Below are positions 17,885 to 26,914 of a DNA stretch of 64,000 bases, one piece after another. The notes under the pieces are model-generated. The model saw only the letters and a program-made list of their open reading frames with translations. It made no database searches and was not told where the DNA came from. Origin of the DNA: Parvularcula sp039818345 (GTDB lineage Bacteria; Pseudomonadota; Alphaproteobacteria; Caulobacterales; Parvularculaceae); assembly GCA_039818345.1 (NCBI GenBank), contig JBCBUC010000017.1, positions 1-64,000 on the forward strand, written 5' to 3'. A program made the position numbers and the translations under genes. Positions within the stretch are counted from its first letter, which is position 1, and each line of letters begins with the position of its first letter.

Positions 17885-18591
17885 GCGCTGCCAGCCATAT
17901 CCTTGCGCCAAAGAGGCTCGCCCAACTCGTCGATAAATGCCTTATGAGCCGCGCGTTCCTGATCGGTGATCAGCGAGGCCAGCGGCTTTGGTCGCTGCCG
18001 CGCCGGCATTGACCCGCCTGTTCGCCCGGTTCGTAGATCCGTCGCCGACGAAAACGAGAGCCCGCCCTGGGAACCGCCGGTCAGTTCAATATAGACCCGC
18101 GCCAAAAGCTCTGAATCGAGGAGCGCCCCGTGGCCTTTCTCCTCGCGTTCATCCTTGCTGATACCGAAACGGCTGCAGAGCGCATCAAGCGACGCAGGAG
18201 CGCCAGGGAACATCTTACGGGCCATGGGCACAGTGTCAGTGACCCGGTTTTTAAGCCGCGGAAGTCCCGCGTTCTCCATCTCCCAATTGATAAAGCGCAT
18301 ATCAAACGGCGCGTTATGAGCGACCAATTCAGCGCCCACAACAAACTCAGCAAAAGCTGGCCCCACAGCTGGATCGGCGAAGATCGGCTTGTCACAAAGC
18401 ATTTCGCTGGAGATCTTGTGAATCCGATAGGCGTCATCGGGCATGTCGCGCTCGGGGTTCACATAGACATGGAATGTCTCGCCGCTGAGGACCCCGTCGA
18501 TCATCTCGATGGCGCCGAGCTCAACAAGCCGATGCCCATCATCGGGTGAAAGTCCAGTCGTTTCGGTATCAAAAATGATCACTCTGCCCAT
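17881..18591 (-). CDS. dnaQ: DNA polymerase III epsilon subunit
   Basis: This 236-aa proofreading 3'-5' exonuclease shows the DEDDh motifs: IFDTETTGLSPDDG (Exo I), HNAPFDMRFI (Exo II) and HGALLDSELLA (Exo III). It starts MGRVIIFDTETTGL. The C-terminal tail (about 180-236) is the usual linker that contacts the alpha subunit. It is the last gene of the leftward set ppsR-maf-aroE-coaE-dnaQ, a conserved alphaproteobacterial order next to the origin. Confidence 0.97.
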   Translation of the reverse strand: MGRVIIFDTETTGLSPDDGHRLVELGAIEMIDGVLSGETFHVYVNPERDMPDDAYRIHKISSEMLCDKPIFADPAVGPAFAEFVVGAELVAHNAPFDMRFINWEMENAGLPRLKNRVTDTVPMARKMFPGAPASLDALCSRFGISKDEREEKGHGALLDSELLARVYIELTGGSQGGLSFSSATDLRTGRTGGSMPARQRPKPLASLITDQERAAHKAFIDELGEPLWRKDMAGSA

Positions 18592-18630
18592 AGGCTCAGG
18601 TGACGCCGATTTGATGGTGATGTCGAGCGG

Positions 18631-19224
18631 CTAAGAGGACCGGAGGGCGGCCAAGATTTCCCGAACCTTGCTGCGCGCGGGCTCCAATCCCTCATCGGTG
18701 CACACAACAAAGGTCGCTAAGGCAAGGCGTTCCTCTTCGGATGCTTGGCGTGCAAGGATGCCATCGAGTTTCTCAGCCGTCATTCCAGGTCGTTCGAGGA
18801 CGCGGGCACGGCGAATCGCTGGGTCCGCTGTCACCACGATCACCGCGTGAAAAAGGGCCGCCATGCCGCTTTCAGCCAAGAGAGGAATATCGAGGATCAC
18901 AATGTCCGCGCCCTCTACCTGTTGTTTTGCGATGAACGCGCCCTGGTCCTCCCGCACCAACGGATGAACAATTTTTTCAAGCGTTTGGAGCGCTTCAGGC
19001 TTTCCAATGGTTTCTTTGGCGAGAAGCTCCCGGTCGATGCCCATCTCGATGCTGCCCGCGCCTGGAAACTGCGCGAGCACGGGGGCGACAGCTTTGCCGC
19101 CCGGTGCGTAGAGACCATGAACGGCGGCATCGGCATCCCAGATTGGAATGCCTTCCTCGGCAAAAAGCTTCGCCGTGGTGCTCTTCCCCATGCCAATGGA
19201 GCCTGTCAGTCCGACAATCTTCAC
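18631..19224 (-). CDS. coaE: Dephospho-CoA kinase
   Basis: This 197-aa enzyme carries out the last step of coenzyme A synthesis, phosphorylating the 3'-OH of dephospho-CoA. The P-loop is GSIGMGKSTT (about 7-16), with the CoA-binding DADAAVHGLY and the LID region HAVIVVTADPAIRRARVLER. Length and motifs are normal. The start overlaps the aroE stop by 4 nt; dnaQ follows 39 nt downstream. Confidence 0.97.
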   Translation of the reverse strand: MKIVGLTGSIGMGKSTTAKLFAEEGIPIWDADAAVHGLYAPGGKAVAPVLAQFPGAGSIEMGIDRELLAKETIGKPEALQTLEKIVHPLVREDQGAFIAKQQVEGADIVILDIPLLAESGMAALFHAVIVVTADPAIRRARVLERPGMTAEKLDGILARQASEEERLALATFVVCTDEGLEPARSKVREILAALRSS

Positions 19225-20027
19225 AGTGTGGCCCTCAACTCTGACAAGGTGCGGTCAGCATCTGGGAAACAGCCTGTCCAAGCCTCAAAACTGGGCGCCG
19301 CCTGAAAGACCAGCATAGCCAATCCGTCCGTCAGCTTCTCGACACCGCCCGCCTCTGCCATCGCAAGGAAGGGTGTCTGTTCTTTACCATAAACAATATC
19401 GACCGCTGCCTTGGGAACAGGACCCGCAAAATCGAGCTCAAGGGACGGCTGCCCGGCCATGCCAAGACTTGTTGTGTTGACGAGAAGATCGGGCGCTTCA
19501 GCAACAAGGGCGTTCCGCTCATCCCAATCACGGACCTCAATTTGGGGAAACCGGGTCGCCAAAGCATCCGCCCGCTCACGGGTTCGATTAAGAAGCGTGA
19601 CCCGATCTGAATCGCGAAGCGCATAAAGAACAGCCGCTGAGGCCCCACCCGCACCAAGCACCACAGCATGGCCAACAGATCGCGTTACCCCAATATGATC
19701 AAGGCTCATTTCGAACCCGAACACATCACTGTTGTCGGCAAAAATCTCCCCATCAGCAAAGGTCAAAAGATTGGCGGCACCCACAGCTTCCGCTGCCGGT
19801 GATCGCTCTGATGCCAGCTCAAGCGCCGATCGTTTATGCGGAATGGTGACATTGAGCCCCGCCCAAGCCTCCTCCACCAGTCCATGGACGGCGGCCTCGA
19901 ACGCCTGGGGTGCCGCATCAATCGCCTGGTACGCACCCTCAATGCCGACATCGTCGAACCATTGATTATGGATCCGCGGCGAAAGCGAGTGAGCAATCGG
20001 ATGACCGATAACGCCAGCTTTGATCAC
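19221..20027 (-). CDS. aroE: Shikimate dehydrogenase
   Basis: This 268-aa NADPH-dependent enzyme reduces 3-dehydroshikimate in the aromatic amino acid pathway. Visible motifs are the shikimate-binding HSLSPRIHNQW and NVTIPHK (catalytic Lys), and the Rossmann loop VLGAGGASAAVLYAL. The NADP-specificity motif is NRTRERA. It overlaps maf upstream and coaE downstream by 4 nt each, so the genes are translationally coupled. Confidence 0.97.
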   Translation of the reverse strand: MIKAGVIGHPIAHSLSPRIHNQWFDDVGIEGAYQAIDAAPQAFEAAVHGLVEEAWAGLNVTIPHKRSALELASERSPAAEAVGAANLLTFADGEIFADNSDVFGFEMSLDHIGVTRSVGHAVVLGAGGASAAVLYALRDSDRVTLLNRTRERADALATRFPQIEVRDWDERNALVAEAPDLLVNTTSLGMAGQPSLELDFAGPVPKAAVDIVYGKEQTPFLAMAEAGGVEKLTDGLAMLVFQAAPSFEAWTGCFPDADRTLSELRATL

Positions 20028-20608
20028 CAGGCGATCGCTCCTTCGCGGCGCAAGCAGGCGAGAACCGGGAAGAGCGGTAGCCCAAGGATGGAGAAGAAAT
20101 CGCCCTCAACCTTGGAAAAAAGACGAGAACCCAGACCCTCAAGAGCATAGCCGCCGACGGTGGCCAAAACATCATCGCCAGCCTCATCGACATAGCCGCC
20201 AATTTCCTCAGGCGACAACTCACGCATCGTCAGCGTCGAGCTCTCTTGAATTGTTTCAATGATCTCGCCGTCGCGGTGGATCACAACCGCGCCCCTTAAA
20301 TGGTGCGGGCGGCCAGACATCGCCGCGAGCCGTTCTTTGAGCTCATCCTTCGATTTGGGCTTATCGAAAGCAAATCCGTCGAACTCCATGACCTGGTCGG
20401 CGCCAATCACGATTGCGCCCGGGACCACCACCGAGAGCGCTTTGGCCTTAGCCAAAGCAAGGGCCAAAGCACGGGGGGCAAGGTCGGCGAACGTGGGTTT
20501 GAGCGCCTCTTCGTCCACTTTGGGCCGCTCAACCGTGATTAGGATTCCAGCGCCCTCCAAAATGGCACGGCGGGACGCGCTTCCTGAAGCTAGAACGATG
20601 TTGGTCAT
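20024..20608 (-). CDS. Maf family nucleoside triphosphate pyrophosphatase
   Basis: This 194-aa Maf-fold protein begins with the diagnostic LASGSASRRAIL and has the base-binding and catalytic segments KVDEEA, GADQVMEF and GDDVLATVGGYALEGLG. Maf enzymes hydrolyse dTTP, UTP or modified nucleotides to limit their incorporation. Which subfamily applies (YhdE or YceF type) cannot be told with certainty by eye. It overlaps ppsR and aroE by 4 nt on each side. Confidence 0.93.
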   Translation of the reverse strand: MTNIVLASGSASRRAILEGAGILITVERPKVDEEALKPTFADLAPRALALALAKAKALSVVVPGAIVIGADQVMEFDGFAFDKPKSKDELKERLAAMSGRPHHLRGAVVIHRDGEIIETIQESSTLTMRELSPEEIGGYVDEAGDDVLATVGGYALEGLGSRLFSKVEGDFFSILGLPLFPVLACLRREGAIAW

Positions 20609-21468
20609 CCATCCCCTCCGCGCCGGATCGACAGAAGCGTGAGGATTTTCGCGGCTGTTTCTTCAACCGATCGCTTGGTGACATCGATCATCGGCCAATC
20701 GTTTTTGACGAAGTAGCGCTTAGCTTTGGTCACTTCATCACGCACCGCTTTGGCATCCGTGTAATTCTGCGCGCGGTCCTCAGAATCGAGGTTCGACAAT
20801 CGCGACGTTCTGATTTGAGTGAGGCGGTCAGGGCTTGCCGTCAAACCAACCACCATAGGTTTGCGCAAGGTTTCAAGCTCAGGCGGCGGTTCGACCCCAG
20901 GAACCAGCGGGACGTTGGCGGCGCGAATGCCCTTATTTGCCAGATACATACAAGTTGGCGTTTTCGATGTGCGGCTGACCCCAAGAAGGACCACATCAGC
21001 ACCTTCAAGATCCCACGCCATTTGCCCGTCATCATGGGCAAGGGTGTAATCAATCGCGCCGATGCGTCGGAAATAGTCTTCGTCAAGCTCGTGCTGGGCC
21101 CCGGCCTGGCCGGTTTGTTCGAGACCAAGATATTCCGCGAAGGCGTTAAGAAACGGATCGAGCACGGAAATCGCTGGGATCTGAAGCTCCGCGCATTTGA
21201 CCTCAAGCCGGCGCCGCATGGCGCGGTCGACCACCGTGTACATCACCAGGCCCGGCGCTTGCTCGATCCTGGCGAGCACTTTGTCGAGTTGAGCTTCGCT
21301 GCGCACCAGCGAGGCCACATGCTCCAAAGGCTTTGCGGTGGGAAACCGGGAAGAGACGGACTTCAAGACAGTGCTTAAGGTCTCGCCAGTCGAATCAGAC
21401 ACCAGATGGACATGAAAGAACGTTCTGGATTTAGGCGTATGCCGCTGCGCCCGAGTCGCGTGATCCAT
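20605..21468 (-). CDS. ppsR: PPDK/PEP synthase regulatory kinase-phosphorylase (DUF299, RP001 homologue)
   Basis: This 287-aa bifunctional enzyme phosphorylates and dephosphorylates pyruvate phosphate dikinase or PEP synthase, switching gluconeogenic flux. The P-loop-like motif is GVSRTSKTPTCMYLA, preceded by LVSDSTGETL and followed by GLTASPDRLTQIRTSRL. I took the ATG at 21468. It is the first gene of the leftward set and is divergent from hemE. This is the same neighbourhood as the Caulobacter origin, where the homologue was called RP001. Confidence 0.95.
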   Translation of the reverse strand: MDHATRAQRHTPKSRTFFHVHLVSDSTGETLSTVLKSVSSRFPTAKPLEHVASLVRSEAQLDKVLARIEQAPGLVMYTVVDRAMRRRLEVKCAELQIPAISVLDPFLNAFAEYLGLEQTGQAGAQHELDEDYFRRIGAIDYTLAHDDGQMAWDLEGADVVLLGVSRTSKTPTCMYLANKGIRAANVPLVPGVEPPPELETLRKPMVVGLTASPDRLTQIRTSRLSNLDSEDRAQNYTDAKAVRDEVTKAKRYFVKNDWPMIDVTKRSVEETAAKILTLLSIRRGGDG

Positions 21469-21776
21469 GCGTTTACCAGCTGTTAAGAACCAAGAGGGTA
21501 GGGCCATAGAGGAGATTGGCCCTCCCCGTCATCCTCTGTTCCCGCAGATTTTCCGGAAATCCCAGCTTGAAAAGGTTTCCCCCTTCGCATGGGCACAGAG
21601 ACGTGAGGATCTTTGCGAAAGAAAATCCTTGCCAGGTATGGCCATGGGTAGCACCGGTGGAGATCGGTTTTCCTCACCTTTGGGGACCGGTGTGAATTGT
21701 GTGAACAAGCGGTTAACGGCCACGTTCTCCCCAGTTTTCACCGGCTATAGACTCTGATTCAGATTATGGATTCTCT
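21469..21776. other. Candidate chromosomal replication origin (oriC) between ppsR and hemE
   Basis: This 308-bp gap holds no gene. Its position, between a DUF299/RP001 gene and hemE, is that of the characterised Caulobacter oriC. Transcription diverges from it for about 4 kb to the left and about 10 kb to the right. parAB and two parS sites lie 5-9 kb away. Sequence features are a tandem pair of 9-mers at 21691-21708 resembling weak DnaA boxes, a TTTCCGGAAA palindrome at 21550-21559, and an AT-richer end at 21744-21776. No perfect TTATCCACA is present, so the assignment rests mainly on synteny. It must also contain the ppsR and hemE promoters. Confidence 0.55.
21691..21708 (-). promoter_or_regulatory. 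Two abutting DnaA-box-like 9-mers
   Basis: On the minus strand this reads TTGTTCACA then CAATTCACA. Against TTATNCACA the first has one mismatch and the second two. They abut head to tail in the ppsR-hemE gap, about 70-85 nt before the hemE ATG. Weak and non-canonical boxes are usual at alphaproteobacterial origins. Confidence 0.4.
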
Positions 21777-22808
21777 ATGAGTAAGTGGGACGATCCCCTC
21801 ACATCGGTGCTTCGCGGTGAAAACCTGAAGACCCCGCCCTTATGGTTTATGAGGCAAGCGGGCCGGTACCTACCTGAATACCGCGCTGTGCGAGCAAAGC
21901 ATCAAAGCTTCGTTGAGTTCTGCCTTCACCCAGAAGATGCCGCCGACGTCACGCTTCAGCCGATCCGGCGCTTTGACATGGATGCGGCTATCCTTTTCGC
22001 AGATATTTTGTTGATCCCCCACGCCTTGGGCCAGGGAGTTCGCTTTGTGACAGGCGAAGGCCCTCTTCTTGAGCCTGTGGTGACAGACGAGCTTTTGCGC
22101 CGGCTTGATCCCACGCGCGTAGGCGAGATTCTCGCGCCGGTCTGCGAGACGGTCGAACGGGTCCGCGAAGCGCTTCCTCGCGAGAAAGCGCTTATTGGCT
22201 TCGCCGGCGCGCCCTGGACCGTTGCGACGTATATGATCAACGGCCAGGGCAGCAAAGACCCGGCAGCCACGCGGCGTCTTGTTTATTCTGATCCCGAAAT
22301 GATCGATCAACTGATGGCCATGCTCGTCGATGCCACCAGCGATTATCTCATCGCCCAGGCCAAAGCGGGTGCGAATGCGCTGAAGCTCTTTGATAGCTGG
22401 GCTGGCGGGCTGCCTGAAGATCTCTTCAGGCGTCTTTGCCTCGCGCCATCAATTGAGATCGCTAAGCGCGTTCGGGCCGCAGCTGATGTCCCGATCCTCT
22501 ATTTTCCTAAAGGCGCCGGACCGCTCTATTCCCTCGCCGCTAGGGCTGACGCCTTCAATGGCTTAGCGATTGATCATGCGCTCCCCGTCGGATGGGCGCG
22601 AGAGGCGCTGGGCGCCGCAAAAGCGCTTCAAGGGGGCCTCGACCCTCTTCTCGTGGTCCAAGGCGGCCCAGCCATGGAGCATGCGGCAAAAACTCTGCTC
22701 GAGACCTTTGAAGATCGGCCCTATATCTTCAATTGCGGGCATGGTTTCGTTCCCGAAACACCGCCAGAGCATGTTGCAGAGCTGGTCAGAATCGTTCGCT
22801 CCCACTAA
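21777..22808 (+). CDS. hemE: Uroporphyrinogen decarboxylase
   Basis: This 343-aa cytosolic enzyme removes four carboxyl groups from uroporphyrinogen III to give coproporphyrinogen III in haem synthesis. The signature is FMRQAGRYLPEYR (about 23-35); a second is GFAGAPWTVATYMINGQGSKD. Length is typical. The ATG is at 21777. It leads the rightward set from the candidate origin, with hemJ 9 nt downstream. In Caulobacter the hemE promoter overlaps the origin, so its expression may be tied to replication. Confidence 0.97.
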   Translation: MSKWDDPLTSVLRGENLKTPPLWFMRQAGRYLPEYRAVRAKHQSFVEFCLHPEDAADVTLQPIRRFDMDAAILFADILLIPHALGQGVRFVTGEGPLLEPVVTDELLRRLDPTRVGEILAPVCETVERVREALPREKALIGFAGAPWTVATYMINGQGSKDPAATRRLVYSDPEMIDQLMAMLVDATSDYLIAQAKAGANALKLFDSWAGGLPEDLFRRLCLAPSIEIAKRVRAAADVPILYFPKGAGPLYSLAARADAFNGLAIDHALPVGWAREALGAAKALQGGLDPLLVVQGGPAMEHAAKTLLETFEDRPYIFNCGHGFVPETPPEHVAELVRIVRSH

Positions 22809-22817
22809 GGCCTGATC

Positions 22818-23267
22818 ATGGAATGGCTTGCCCCTGCCTACAACTGGATCAAGGCCCTGCATCTTTTGGCGGTGGTCGCCTGGATGGCGGGCATGCTCTA
22901 TCTGCCGCGTCTCTTTGTGTATCAGTTTGCCGCTGAAGAAAGCGGTGAAGCAGAAAAGATGCTCATCAACGCCCAGCATCTCCTTCTCAAGCGCATCATC
23001 AACCCGGCGATGGCTGCGACGTGGATCTTTGGATTGCTGCTGATCGCAATCGCACCTGGGTGGGCCAATGATGGCTGGTTTTTGATCAAGTTTGCCGCCG
23101 TTCTCGCCCTTTCGGGGGTGCACGGCTTCTACGCTGCCAGTCGCAAGAAATTCGCCCGTGGTGAGCGCCCAAGGACCGAAAAGTTTTGGCGGATGATGAA
23201 TGAGGTGCCCTTTGCCCTCCTGGCGATCATCGTTTTCATGGTGATCCTGAAGCCATTGGCGATGTAA
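22818..23267 (+). CDS. hemJ: Protoporphyrinogen IX oxidase HemJ
   Basis: This 149-aa membrane protein oxidises protoporphyrinogen IX to protoporphyrin IX. Four hydrophobic segments are visible. The family signature is in the first helix (IKALHLLAVVAWMAGMLYLP, with the conserved His), followed by RIINPAMAATWIFG and VKFAAVLALSGVHGFY-like segments. It sits 9 nt after hemE, a pairing common in alphaproteobacteria. hemH lies about 10 kb further on. Confidence 0.95.
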   Translation: MEWLAPAYNWIKALHLLAVVAWMAGMLYLPRLFVYQFAAEESGEAEKMLINAQHLLLKRIINPAMAATWIFGLLLIAIAPGWANDGWFLIKFAAVLALSGVHGFYAASRKKFARGERPRTEKFWRMMNEVPFALLAIIVFMVILKPLAM

Positions 23268-23301
23268 ACGATGCCAAGCGGATGCTCCCAATTTCACCGC
23301 A

Positions 23302-23341
23302 AGGTGTTCCTCGCGTAAAAGCGCGTTGAGATGGAGCACCT
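23302..23341 (+). promoter_or_regulatory. Two-tier hairpin in the rho leader
   Basis: AGGTGTTCC (23302-23310) can pair with GGAGCACCT (23333-23341) with one G-U pair. CGCG (23312-23315) pairs with CGCG (23322-23325) inside it. It lies in the 206-nt gap between hemJ and rho, which has no other gene. rho mRNA leaders are often autoregulated, but I cannot show that here. Confidence 0.3.
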
Positions 23342-23473
23342 CCTCGCATCGCTCTAATGCTTGACGAACAAGCTTCGCACTCTTAGCTCCCCCGACATGC
23401 GCCGGTCCCGGCGCGTTGTTCTCCCCTTTTTCGTCCATAGCGCCGTCCTGGCCGCCCGATTCTTGGACCCATT

Positions 23474-24763
23474 ATGCTTCCCGATCGCATCACCCTTGAC
23501 GAGCTCAAGGAAAAAACCCCGCAGGATCTCGTCAGTTTCGCGGAAACCGTTGGCGTCGAGAACGCCTCTGCCCTTCGTAAGCAGGACCTTCTGTTTGCGA
23601 TTTTGCGCGAGCTTGCTGACGAAGAGGTCGACATCAAAGGGTCGGGCGTCCTTGAAATCCTGCCCGATGGCTTTGGGTTTTTGCGATCGGCGGACGCGAA
23701 TTACCTCGCTGGTCCTGACGACATTTACTGCTCACCGCAGATGATCCGGAAGTTCACCCTGAAAACAGGCGACACGGTGTCAGGGGAAATCCGCAGCCCC
23801 AAAGATGGCGAGCGCTACTTTGCGCTCACGAGCCTCGACACCATCAATTTTGAGGAACCAGAAAAGGCCCGCCTCAAGGTCCACTTTGACAACCTCACCC
23901 CTCTTTACCCTGACGAACGTCTGAAGATGGAGGTTGTTTCGAAGGAATCGATGGACCTCAAAGAGAAGAAAGATCTCTCCAACCGGGTCATCGATATCGT
24001 CGCACCGATCGGCAAAGGACAGCGCTCGCTTATTGTTGCACCGCCGCGCACCGGTAAGACCGTCCTTTTGCAGAATATTGCGCACGCCATCACAGCCAAT
24101 CACCCTGAGTGCTATCTCATTGTCTTGTTGATCGATGAGCGTCCCGAGGAAGTGACCGACATGCAGCGCTCTGTACGCGGTGAAGTGGTGTCTTCAACCT
24201 TTGACGAGCCCGCCACGCGGCACGTCCAAGTCTCTGAAATGGTGATAGAAAAAGCAAAACGGCTGGTTGAGCATGGCCGCGATGTGGTGATCTTGCTCGA
24301 TTCCATCACGCGCCTTGGCCGAGCCTACAACGCGACCGTACCGAGCTCGGGGAAGGTGTTGACCGGCGGTGTGGACGCAAACGCGCTTCAACGTCCCAAG
24401 CGCTTTTTTGGTGCGGCACGGAACATCGAGGAAGGCGGCTCACTGACGATTATCGCGACGGCGCTGATCGACACAGGCAGCCGGATGGACGAGGTGGTCT
24501 TTGAAGAGTTTAAAGGCACGGGTAACTCTGAAGTCGTCCTTGACCGGAAGGTTGCCGACAAGCGCGTGTTCCCTGCGATGGATATCGGCAAGTCAGGAAC
24601 ACGGAATGAGGATCGATTGATCCCCAAGGACGAGCTGGCAAAGATCTTTGTTCTCCGCCGCATCCTTTCACCGATGAATCCGCAAGACTCGATCGATTTC
24701 CTCCTCGACAAGCTGCGCCAGGTGAAAACCAACAAAGACTTCTTTGACTCGATGAACACCTAG
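23474..24763 (+). CDS. rho: Transcription termination factor Rho
   Basis: This 429-aa hexameric RNA helicase ends transcription of untranslated RNA. The N-terminal Rho-N and cold-shock RNA-binding domains (about 1-120) include GDGFGFLRS-type LPDGFGFLRSADANYLAGP. The P-loop is IVAPPRTGKTVLL, Walker B is VVILLDSITRLGRAYN, and the Q-loop/R-loop region follows (SGKVLTGGVDANAL). It is complete and canonical. It lies between hemJ and the mnmE set, as in many alphaproteobacteria. Confidence 0.98.
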   Translation: MLPDRITLDELKEKTPQDLVSFAETVGVENASALRKQDLLFAILRELADEEVDIKGSGVLEILPDGFGFLRSADANYLAGPDDIYCSPQMIRKFTLKTGDTVSGEIRSPKDGERYFALTSLDTINFEEPEKARLKVHFDNLTPLYPDERLKMEVVSKESMDLKEKKDLSNRVIDIVAPIGKGQRSLIVAPPRTGKTVLLQNIAHAITANHPECYLIVLLIDERPEEVTDMQRSVRGEVVSSTFDEPATRHVQVSEMVIEKAKRLVEHGRDVVILLDSITRLGRAYNATVPSSGKVLTGGVDANALQRPKRFFGAARNIEEGGSLTIIATALIDTGSRMDEVVFEEFKGTGNSEVVLDRKVADKRVFPAMDIGKSGTRNEDRLIPKDELAKIFVLRRILSPMNPQDSIDFLLDKLRQVKTNKDFFDSMNT

Positions 24764-24817
24764 AGGCTGGACGCGACCCAAGCGATTGGCGTTAAAACCC
24801 TCATGAGGGAGAACGCT

Positions 24818-25306
24818 ATGCTCGAGTTGATGTCACGGACGTGGACGCTGATTGCGCTCGTCATTGCGACCACTTTGATTGGCTATTCATTTCGTCCGGT
24901 GATCGACGCCGCAGGCGGGGCCTTGCTCGATTTTCAGATGAATGGCGATGACGCGCTCGCTTTGCTTCGTGGGATGACCCCTGAACAAAAGACCGCGCAT
25001 TTTTGGGGTACGGTGATCAACGACACGGCCTATCCCCTTGCTTATGGAAGTCTTTATGCAGGCTTGCTTTGGCGGTTCGGTGGCCCCTTGCGCCGCTGGT
25101 TGGTGTCGCTCGCTTTTGGTGCCGTCCTGTTCGATCTCCTCGAGAACACGACCCAAGCACTGGCGTTATCAGGGTGTGAAACGGTGATCGCTGCTAAGGA
25201 CATCCTGACGCCGGTGAAGTTTGGTTTTGCGATCACTGCGGGCGTTTTGTCCCTTGTTCTGGTCTTCCTGGCGGGGATCAGAAAAATCCTTCCACGGAAG
25301 AAATAA
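24818..25306 (+). CDS. Hypothetical membrane protein
   Basis: This 162-aa protein has about four hydrophobic segments (residues 7-26, 65-85, 90-115 and 125-150) and a C-terminal Lys/Arg cluster (RKILPRKK). Between helices 1 and 2 is a soluble loop with MTPEQKTAHFWGTVINDTAYPLAYG. I took the ATG at 24818 because GAGGGAG lies 5-12 nt upstream; an ATG at 24803 is in frame. I do not recognise the family. It lies between rho and the mnmE set on the same strand. Confidence 0.7.
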   Translation: MLELMSRTWTLIALVIATTLIGYSFRPVIDAAGGALLDFQMNGDDALALLRGMTPEQKTAHFWGTVINDTAYPLAYGSLYAGLLWRFGGPLRRWLVSLAFGAVLFDLLENTTQALALSGCETVIAAKDILTPVKFGFAITAGVLSLVLVFLAGIRKILPRKK

Positions 25307-25375
25307 CCTGACGCGACGGCCTCAACTGCATGTTGCCGCTTGACAGTTGAGGGGCGTCAGCGTTTGCGTCTGCCT

Positions 25376-25618
25376 ATGAAAATCTCGGTGAATATTGACT
25401 GCACGCCAGAAGAAGCCCGGACGTTGATGGGTCTGCCTGACCTGACCACCGTCAACACGGTGATCACCGATGCGCTGACGGAGCGGGTTAAAGAAAACAT
25501 CGATACGTTGTCAGATCCGGTGCGGTTCTGGGAACGAGCAATCTCCACCGGCGGCCAGTCCCTCGACATGATCCAAGCGGCCTTTAAGCAGGCTACGAAG
25601 GGTGCGGGTAAGGGTTGA
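25376..25618 (+). CDS. Small conserved protein (DUF6489-like)
   Basis: This 80-aa protein starts MKISVNIDCTPEEARTLMGLPDL, then has helices containing LTERVKENIDTLSDPVRFWE and a Lys/Gly tail. Small proteins with this MKI-N-DCTPEEAR start recur in alphaproteobacteria next to mnmE and are of unknown function. The stop TGA overlaps the TTG start of mnmE (TTGA, 25615-25618), which suggests coupled translation. Confidence 0.8.
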   Translation: MKISVNIDCTPEEARTLMGLPDLTTVNTVITDALTERVKENIDTLSDPVRFWERAISTGGQSLDMIQAAFKQATKGAGKG

Positions 25619-26913
25619 GCGCATCCACCATTTTCGCGCGGGCGAGTGGTGCAGGTCGCGCGGGCGTTGCTGTTTTTCGACTTTCGGGCCCCAAGGCCGG
25701 TGATGCACTGATCGCGCTCACCGGGTCTAGCGGCGCGCCTCGCTATGCTCGCCGCGTTACCGTGCGTGATGGTGACGGTGTCATCGATGATGGTCTCGCG
25801 CTCTGGTTCCCGGCCCCGGGCAGTTTCACCGGCGAGGATGTGGCAGAGCTCCAGCTTCACGGGTCGATCGCGGTGGAACGACGTCTCACCGGCGCTCTTC
25901 TTGGCCTCGGTCTGGAGCCAGCGGCACCGGGCGCCTTTACCATGCGCGCCTTTGCGGGGGGTAAGCTCGACCTCACCCAAACCGAGGGATTACGGGATCT
26001 TCTCGAAGCCGAAACGATACTTCAGCATAAACAGGCACTCAGCCAAATGCGGGGTGCGTTACGGGATTTGGCGGACAGCTGGCGCCGGGATCTGATCGAA
26101 GCCATGGCCATGCTTGATGCGGCGGTTGATTTTCCCGACGAGGACGACGTGCCCGGCGGCATCGCGGCCCAAGCCCTGCCGGCGGTGGAGCGGGTTCAGG
26201 CGTCGCTCGCCAACACCCTAGCCGGCGCCGATCGCGCGCGCCGGGTCCATGACGGCATGACAGTCGCCATTGTTGGACCACCCAACGCAGGAAAATCGAC
26301 ACTTTTCAATCGGATCGTTGATTCGGAACGCGCTATTGTTTCTCCAGAAGCTGGCACCACGCGCGACATCATCTCTGAACGCTTGGAGATCGGCGGGCAT
26401 CTCGTCACGCTGATCGATACCGCAGGCATCAGGGGATCCTCGACCTCCATGATCGAGAAGGAGGGGATAAGGCGAGCAGAAGAGGCTGCTCGTATGGCGG
26501 ACTTGCGGCTTTTGGCTTGGCCCTCCGATGGCGGGCCTGTGGCGGATTGGTTTTCAGCACTGGCCGAGGAGGGTGACCTTCACCTCTCCACCAAGGCGGA
26601 TATCGGTGAACCCCGAGCGGGTGCGATGCCCGTCGATGCGGCAGACCCGCAATCGGTCGCGGCGCTGCTTGAGCGTATAAAAGAGCGGCTTGATCAACTT
26701 GCGGCGCCGGGCTTAGCACCTTCAGCCAGGCAGCAGATACTGTTGACTGCGGCATTGGAGCGTCTCAATCGGTTTGACCCCAATGCGGCCGAACCAGAGG
26801 TGTTATCGGAAGTTCTGCGGGCAGCGGCTCACCAGCTTGAGGCGTTGACGGGCCGCATTGCTCCAGACGATATCCTCGATGATATCTTTTCTTCTTTTTG
26901 CATCGGGAAGTAG
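25615..26913 (+). CDS. mnmE: tRNA modification GTPase MnmE
   Basis: This 432-aa GTPase works with MnmG to place carboxymethylaminomethyl groups on wobble U34 of tRNAs. It has an N-terminal tetrahydrofolate-binding domain (TIFARASGAGRAGVAVFRLSG, FTGEDVAELQLHG), a helical domain, and a G domain inserted in it with GPPNAGKST (G1) and DTAGIR (G3). The C-terminal FCIGK carries the catalytic cysteine. G4 reads STKAD, a mild variation of NKxD. The start is TTG at 25615, overlapping the previous stop. mnmG follows after 9 nt. Confidence 0.96.
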   Translation: MSASTIFARASGAGRAGVAVFRLSGPKAGDALIALTGSSGAPRYARRVTVRDGDGVIDDGLALWFPAPGSFTGEDVAELQLHGSIAVERRLTGALLGLGLEPAAPGAFTMRAFAGGKLDLTQTEGLRDLLEAETILQHKQALSQMRGALRDLADSWRRDLIEAMAMLDAAVDFPDEDDVPGGIAAQALPAVERVQASLANTLAGADRARRVHDGMTVAIVGPPNAGKSTLFNRIVDSERAIVSPEAGTTRDIISERLEIGGHLVTLIDTAGIRGSSTSMIEKEGIRRAEEAARMADLRLLAWPSDGGPVADWFSALAEEGDLHLSTKADIGEPRAGAMPVDAADPQSVAALLERIKERLDQLAAPGLAPSARQQILLTAALERLNRFDPNAAEPEVLSEVLRAAAHQLEALTGRIAPDDILDDIFSSFCIGK

Positions 26914-26914
26914 G

